From Paraburkholderia diazotrophica (GTDB lineage Bacteria > Pseudomonadota > Gammaproteobacteria > Burkholderiales > Burkholderiaceae), in the NCBI RefSeq assembly GCF_900108945.1, contig NZ_FNYE01000001.1:248001-312000 (forward strand): a DNA stretch of 64,000 bases, written 5' to 3'. The position numbers and the translations under genes are program-made. The notes under the pieces are model-generated. The model was not told the DNA's origin and searched no databases. It saw nothing but the letters and a program-made list of their open reading frames with translations. Positions 61,625 through 64,000 of this stretch are shown here, piece after piece. Position 1 is the stretch's first letter, and each line of letters opens with the position of its first letter.

Positions 61625-62155
61625 ATGACGGCGCGCGCGAATGCTCTTCGCTATCCGGAAGGTACGACGCAAGTCGGCACGGCGCGCGTGCGGGAGTCGG
61701 TTCGCGCTCCGATGACGACGGCGCAGCGCCGCATCTACGAGAAGACGGGCGTCCCGCCGCAGACGGCTGCGATCGACGTCGACGACCCGTTCGATCCGTT
61801 GCTGATCCGCCAGCAGCCCGCGAAGAAGCCATCGAAGTATCGCAACGAGAAGTGCGAGGCGGGCGGCATCAAGTTCGACAGCCGAGCGGAGATGAAGCGC
61901 TGGCATGAGCTCGTGCAAATGCAGGCGCGCGGCGAGATCACGGAACTCGAGCTGCAGGTGCCGTTCGTGCTCGCGCCGGCTGTCGTCATCAATGGCCGGA
62001 AGCGGCCGGCACTCCGGTACGTCGCCGACTTCGTCTACGAGAAGGATGGCAAGACCGTGACGGAAGACGTCAAAGGCCGCGTCACAGAGGGATTCAGGAT
62101 CAAACGACACCTCATGAAGGCGGTGCTTGGTGTCGACATCGTGGAGGTCAAATGA
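61625..62155 (+). CDS. DUF1064 phage nuclease-like protein
   Basis: A 176-residue protein from ATG 61625 (GGGAGCC before it; a frame to 61589 is open). KPSKYRNEKCEAGGIKFDSRAEMKRWHELVQMQARGEITELELQVPFVLAP, followed by RPALRYVADFVYEKDGKTVTEDVKGRVTEGFRIKRHLMKAVLG, is the DUF1064 PD-(D/E)xK-like fold with Glu33-type, D and ExK residues. Such proteins are proposed phage endonucleases of recombination. ATGA overlap with the next gene. Confidence 0.85.
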   Translation: MTARANALRYPEGTTQVGTARVRESVRAPMTTAQRRIYEKTGVPPQTAAIDVDDPFDPLLIRQQPAKKPSKYRNEKCEAGGIKFDSRAEMKRWHELVQMQARGEITELELQVPFVLAPAVVINGRKRPALRYVADFVYEKDGKTVTEDVKGRVTEGFRIKRHLMKAVLGVDIVEVK

Positions 62156-62718
62156 ACTGGGTCAAATGGTCGGACGCGGAGAAAGAGCTCGTGCGGCAGA
62201 TATACGCATCGACACTGTCTGTTGAAGAGCAGATTCACCTGCTGCCGGGACGAAAAGTCAACGACGTCTGCGCACAGGCGCGTCGCCTGAATCTCGTGAA
62301 GGTCAAGCAGTTGCCGCTGCGCGATCGAATCATCGAGGAATTGAAAAGTGGCGCGCCGAGATCGTGCGGCGAGCTCGCGGCATCGCAAAAGGGCAAAAAG
62401 AAGTTCATCCGCCAGTTGATGAACGAGCTGCACGCCGAGAAGTTGGTGCACATCCATGCATGGACCGATCGCTATATAGAGCCGATCTATGTTTTAGGCT
62501 CGGGCGAAGACGCTCCACGCCCGGCATCGCGCACGCAACTGGAGCACCGGATGCGTCGTCTCGCGCGTCAGCAGGTGGAATCTGATCCGTTCGACGACTC
62601 GCATGATGAAGAACTCGACTGGCGTCACAGCACGGTTGCCGAATGGTGGCCGCGCGCTGATGCGGTCGTCACGGCCGCATTCAAGTCGATGGTGATGGTC
62701 GGGAGGGCTGCTGCATGA
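62152..62718 (+). CDS. Phage hypothetical protein with SANT/HTH and winged-helix regions
   Basis: A 188-residue protein. Residues 1-55 resemble a Myb/SANT-type DNA-binding unit (VKWSDAEKELVRQIYASTLSVEEQIHLLPGRKVNDVCAQARRLNL), then a winged-helix-like part (LRDRIIEELKSGAPRSCGELAASQKGKKKFIRQLMNELHAEKLVHI). The C-terminus is acidic. It is a likely DNA-binding regulator. Four-base overlap with the remnant start of DUF4406. Confidence 0.7.
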   Translation: MNWVKWSDAEKELVRQIYASTLSVEEQIHLLPGRKVNDVCAQARRLNLVKVKQLPLRDRIIEELKSGAPRSCGELAASQKGKKKFIRQLMNELHAEKLVHIHAWTDRYIEPIYVLGSGEDAPRPASRTQLEHRMRRLARQQVESDPFDDSHDEELDWRHSTVAEWWPRADAVVTAAFKSMVMVGRAAA

Positions 62719-62753
62719 AGCTTTACATCGCAGGCCCGATGGAGCGAGGTTGA
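62715..62753 (+). pseudogene. Orphaned 5' end of a DUF4406 gene, cut by a homing endonuclease
   Basis: The frame MKLYIAGPM is the start of a DUF4406 protein, then ERG and a stop. Its context (GGGAGGGCTGCTGC before ATG) is a good ribosome-binding site and overlaps the previous stop as ATGA, as an original gene would. The remaining DUF4406 sequence starts again at 63191 with MRLYVAGPM. Confidence 0.8.
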
Positions 62754-63553
62754 TGCCGGTCCCGAAGGGCTTCAAACACAGCGAAGAATCGCGACGGAAG
62801 ATGAGCGCGGCGCGTGAGGGGAAGCCGCATAGCGAAGGACGAAAAGCCAAGATCAGCTTGGCGAATGCGGGCAAGGTGCGGGAGCGAAAACACCGGAAAG
62901 TTTGCGCGTGCGGGGTTGTGTTCTTAACGGCAGCGCAGAACGCGATTTTTTGCTCGCTCAGATGTAGGCGCGCCGCGAAGGGACATGGCTTGCGACACGC
63001 TCCCGCATTCGCTCACTTTCCAAAGCAATGCGCGATCTGCGCGTCGAAACATGAATTGGTTGGTGATCACGATCATGTGACAGGAAAACCGCGAGGAATC
63101 CTGTGCCGCAACTGCAATTTGGCGATCGGAAACATGTTTGATGACCCGCAGCGCCTGCGTGTAGCTGCGAAATACTTGGAGGGGCGATTGATGCGCCTAT
63201 ATGTGGCTGGGCCGATGACAGGATTCCCACAGCTAAATTTTCCGGCGTTTCATGCCGAGACTGCGCGTCTGCGCGCAATGGGTTACGAGATCGTCAACCC
63301 GGCGGAGATCAACGTCGATCCGTCGGCTGGCTGGCTGGAATGCATGCGCGCGGACATCAAGCAGCTCGTCGACTGCGACGGTATAGCGCTGCTCGAAGGC
63401 TGGGCAAAGTCGCGCGGCGCATCGATCGAGCAATACCTTGCTCGCGCGCTCGGTCTGCGCGTGTATGACGCTCGCAACATCATCGGCCTGGCTGGAGACA
63501 TGCCCGTGCTCAGCACGGATGTGATCGCGCCGGCGGAAGCAGAAGCTGCATGA
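62753..63553 (+). CDS. Homing endonuclease (NUMOD3 plus endonuclease VII) fused in frame to DUF4406
   Basis: A 266-residue frame from ATG 62753 (overlapping the stop of the remnant; GGAG eight bases before). Residues 5-40 hold two NUMOD3 repeats (GFKHSEESRRKMSAAREGK, SEGRKAKISLANAGK). Residues 50-145 hold two zinc knuckles and an endonuclease VII core: CAICASKHELVGDHDHVTGKPRGILCRNCNLAIGN, with DHDH 105-108 and four Cys. From 147 the chain becomes the DUF4406 protein MRLYVAGPMTGFPQLNFPAFHAET. The fused product may be made, or DUF4406 alone from its own start. Confidence 0.85.
   Translation: MPVPKGFKHSEESRRKMSAAREGKPHSEGRKAKISLANAGKVRERKHRKVCACGVVFLTAAQNAIFCSLRCRRAAKGHGLRHAPAFAHFPKQCAICASKHELVGDHDHVTGKPRGILCRNCNLAIGNMFDDPQRLRVAAKYLEGRLMRLYVAGPMTGFPQLNFPAFHAETARLRAMGYEIVNPAEINVDPSAGWLECMRADIKQLVDCDGIALLEGWAKSRGASIEQYLARALGLRVYDARNIIGLAGDMPVLSTDVIAPAEAEAA
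63191..63553 (+). CDS. DUF4406 protein with rebuilt start
   Basis: A 120-residue protein from ATG 63191 (MRLYVAGPMTGFPQLNFPAF ... ). GGAGGGG stands eight bases before. DUF4406 markers: AGPMTG, FHAETARLRAMGYEIVNPAEI, DIKQLVDCDGIALLEGWAKSRGASIEQYLARALG. The fold resembles nucleoside 2-deoxyribosyltransferase (AGPMTG start, DCD-x-I-A-L-L-x-G-W), so a nucleotide role is possible. It is in frame with the upstream endonuclease. The first nine codons are recoded relative to the remnant. Confidence 0.8.
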   Translation: MRLYVAGPMTGFPQLNFPAFHAETARLRAMGYEIVNPAEINVDPSAGWLECMRADIKQLVDCDGIALLEGWAKSRGASIEQYLARALGLRVYDARNIIGLAGDMPVLSTDVIAPAEAEAA

Positions 63554-63984
63554 AGCGCTCCGGATTCAAGCCGCGAACGAAACCGATGGCACGCGGCAGC
63601 TGGTCACGGAAGGATGCGCCGCTGCCCGATACGCCGCTGAGGCGATCGCGGATGAAGTCGCGAGTCAAGAAGCCGACGGTCGCAGAGGGTTCGAAGTATC
63701 TCGCGGCATGCCAAGGTGAACCGTGCTTTCTGAGGATGCGCGGTTGCCTGGGCGCCGGCGAGACGGTCGTGCCTTGCCACTCGAATCAGGCGAGGCACGG
63801 GAAGGGTATGGGGATCAAGGCGAAACACGAATTCACCGTGCCCGGATGCGCGAATTGTCATTCGCTGCTTGATCAGGGGCCCGGCCTGCGCGAGCACAAG
63901 TTCGCAGCGTGGGACATTGCTTTCGAAGCATGGGTGCCCGTCAGGGCCAGAAAGATGGGAATTGAACTTCAGGAGGCAGCTTGA
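63550..63984 (+). CDS. DUF1364 (YbcO-type) phage nuclease
   Basis: A 144-residue protein. After a basic N-terminus (RSGFKPRTKPMARGSWSRKDAPLPDTPLRRSRMKS), GEPCFLRMRGCLGAGETVVPCHSNQARHGKGMGIKAKHEFTVPGCANCHSLLDQG gives the Cys/His pattern of DUF1364 HNH-like nucleases from lambdoid nin regions. ATGA overlap with DUF4406. A further gene may begin at TTG 63981 and run off the window. Confidence 0.88.
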   Translation: MKRSGFKPRTKPMARGSWSRKDAPLPDTPLRRSRMKSRVKKPTVAEGSKYLAACQGEPCFLRMRGCLGAGETVVPCHSNQARHGKGMGIKAKHEFTVPGCANCHSLLDQGPGLREHKFAAWDIAFEAWVPVRARKMGIELQEAA

Positions 63985-64000
63985 TCACGAAATACGTTCA

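Larger units (their letters stand above)
45403..64000. mobile_element. Lambdoid prophage, left part (continues past the window end)
   Basis: From tRNA-His to the edge the order is: tyrosine integrase, DUF4224 protein, leftward accessory genes, leftward promoter, CI-like repressor, Cro-like gene, HTH regulator, replication O- and P-like genes with iterons, recombination/nuclease genes. No capsid or lysis gene is reached, so at least half of the element lies to the right. The second att site is not inside the window. All early genes are densely packed with ATGA overlaps and appear intact. Confidence 0.9.

Overview
The window is GC-rich, densely coding DNA of the Burkholderia/Paraburkholderia/Caballeronia type. 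The evidence is the codon bias, a DUF4148 small exported protein, and typical beta-proteobacterial housekeeping genes: DusA, PyrD, LepB, and the N-degron transferases Bpt and Aat. Positions 1 to about 45.4 kb are host chromosome. From about 45.4 kb to the right edge lies the left part of a lambdoid prophage integrated next to a tRNA-His gene; its late genes and right attachment site are outside the window.

Host region. Positions 1-4010 (minus strand) hold a tightly overlapping operon: acyl carrier protein, acyl-CoA-dehydrogenase-like flavoprotein, amino acid:[carrier protein] ligase (a class II aaRS-like enzyme), a DUF1839 protein, and the start of a family 2 glycoside-hydrolase-like protein. 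It looks like a machine that charges an amino acid on a carrier protein, may oxidise it and may pass it on. Positions 4267-18056 continue with a polysaccharide locus: GNAT acetyltransferase, Wzy-like polymerase, two GT4 glycosyltransferases, an acyltransferase-3, a Wzx-type flippase, a GT9 glycosyltransferase, a GT39-like membrane glycosyltransferase, a tandem alpha/beta-hydrolase and a methyltransferase. Positions 18.1-28.4 kb carry a 13-bp minisatellite, a flavin-reductase-like gene, a FadR-type regulator with an oxidoreductase, LepB, PyrD, Bpt, Aat, NUDIX, initiator tRNA-fMet, a UPF0303 protein, an SMR transporter and a second acyltransferase-3. Positions 28.8-45.3 kb carry GtrB/GtrA and a large membrane protein, small unknowns, a TetR/oxidoreductase pair sharing a clear double palindrome, a 3-hydroxyisobutyryl-CoA-hydrolase-like gene, an ssuDCB-Mop sulfonate operon without ssuE or ssuA beside it, DUF4148, DusA and tRNA-His.

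Prophage. The leftward early operon (56.9 to 45.5 kb) runs from a strong sigma-70 promoter through tiny membrane proteins, ASCH-like and other phage genes, a PAPS-reductase-like PP-loop protein, a C5-cytosine methyltransferase that contains a second complete gene in another frame, a DpdA/TGT-like protein and a Gp37/Gp68 (DUF5131) protein, ending with a DUF4224 protein and a tyrosine integrase. The immunity region (57.0-58.6 kb) has a CI-type S24 repressor, a Cro-like gene and three copies of one operator motif overlapping -10 boxes. The rightward operon (58.7-64 kb) has a HTH regulator, winged-helix genes, an O-like replication protein whose gene contains 22-bp-period iterons (probable ori), a P-like protein, DUF1064, a homing-endonuclease insertion that split and rebuilt a DUF4406 gene, and a DUF1364 nuclease.

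The strongest candidates for new biology are the aminoacyl-carrier-protein operon, the nested gene pair at 51.06-52.02 kb, and the recoded homing-endonuclease insertion at 62.7-63.2 kb. Function calls are by recognition of motifs and family style; no database search was run.
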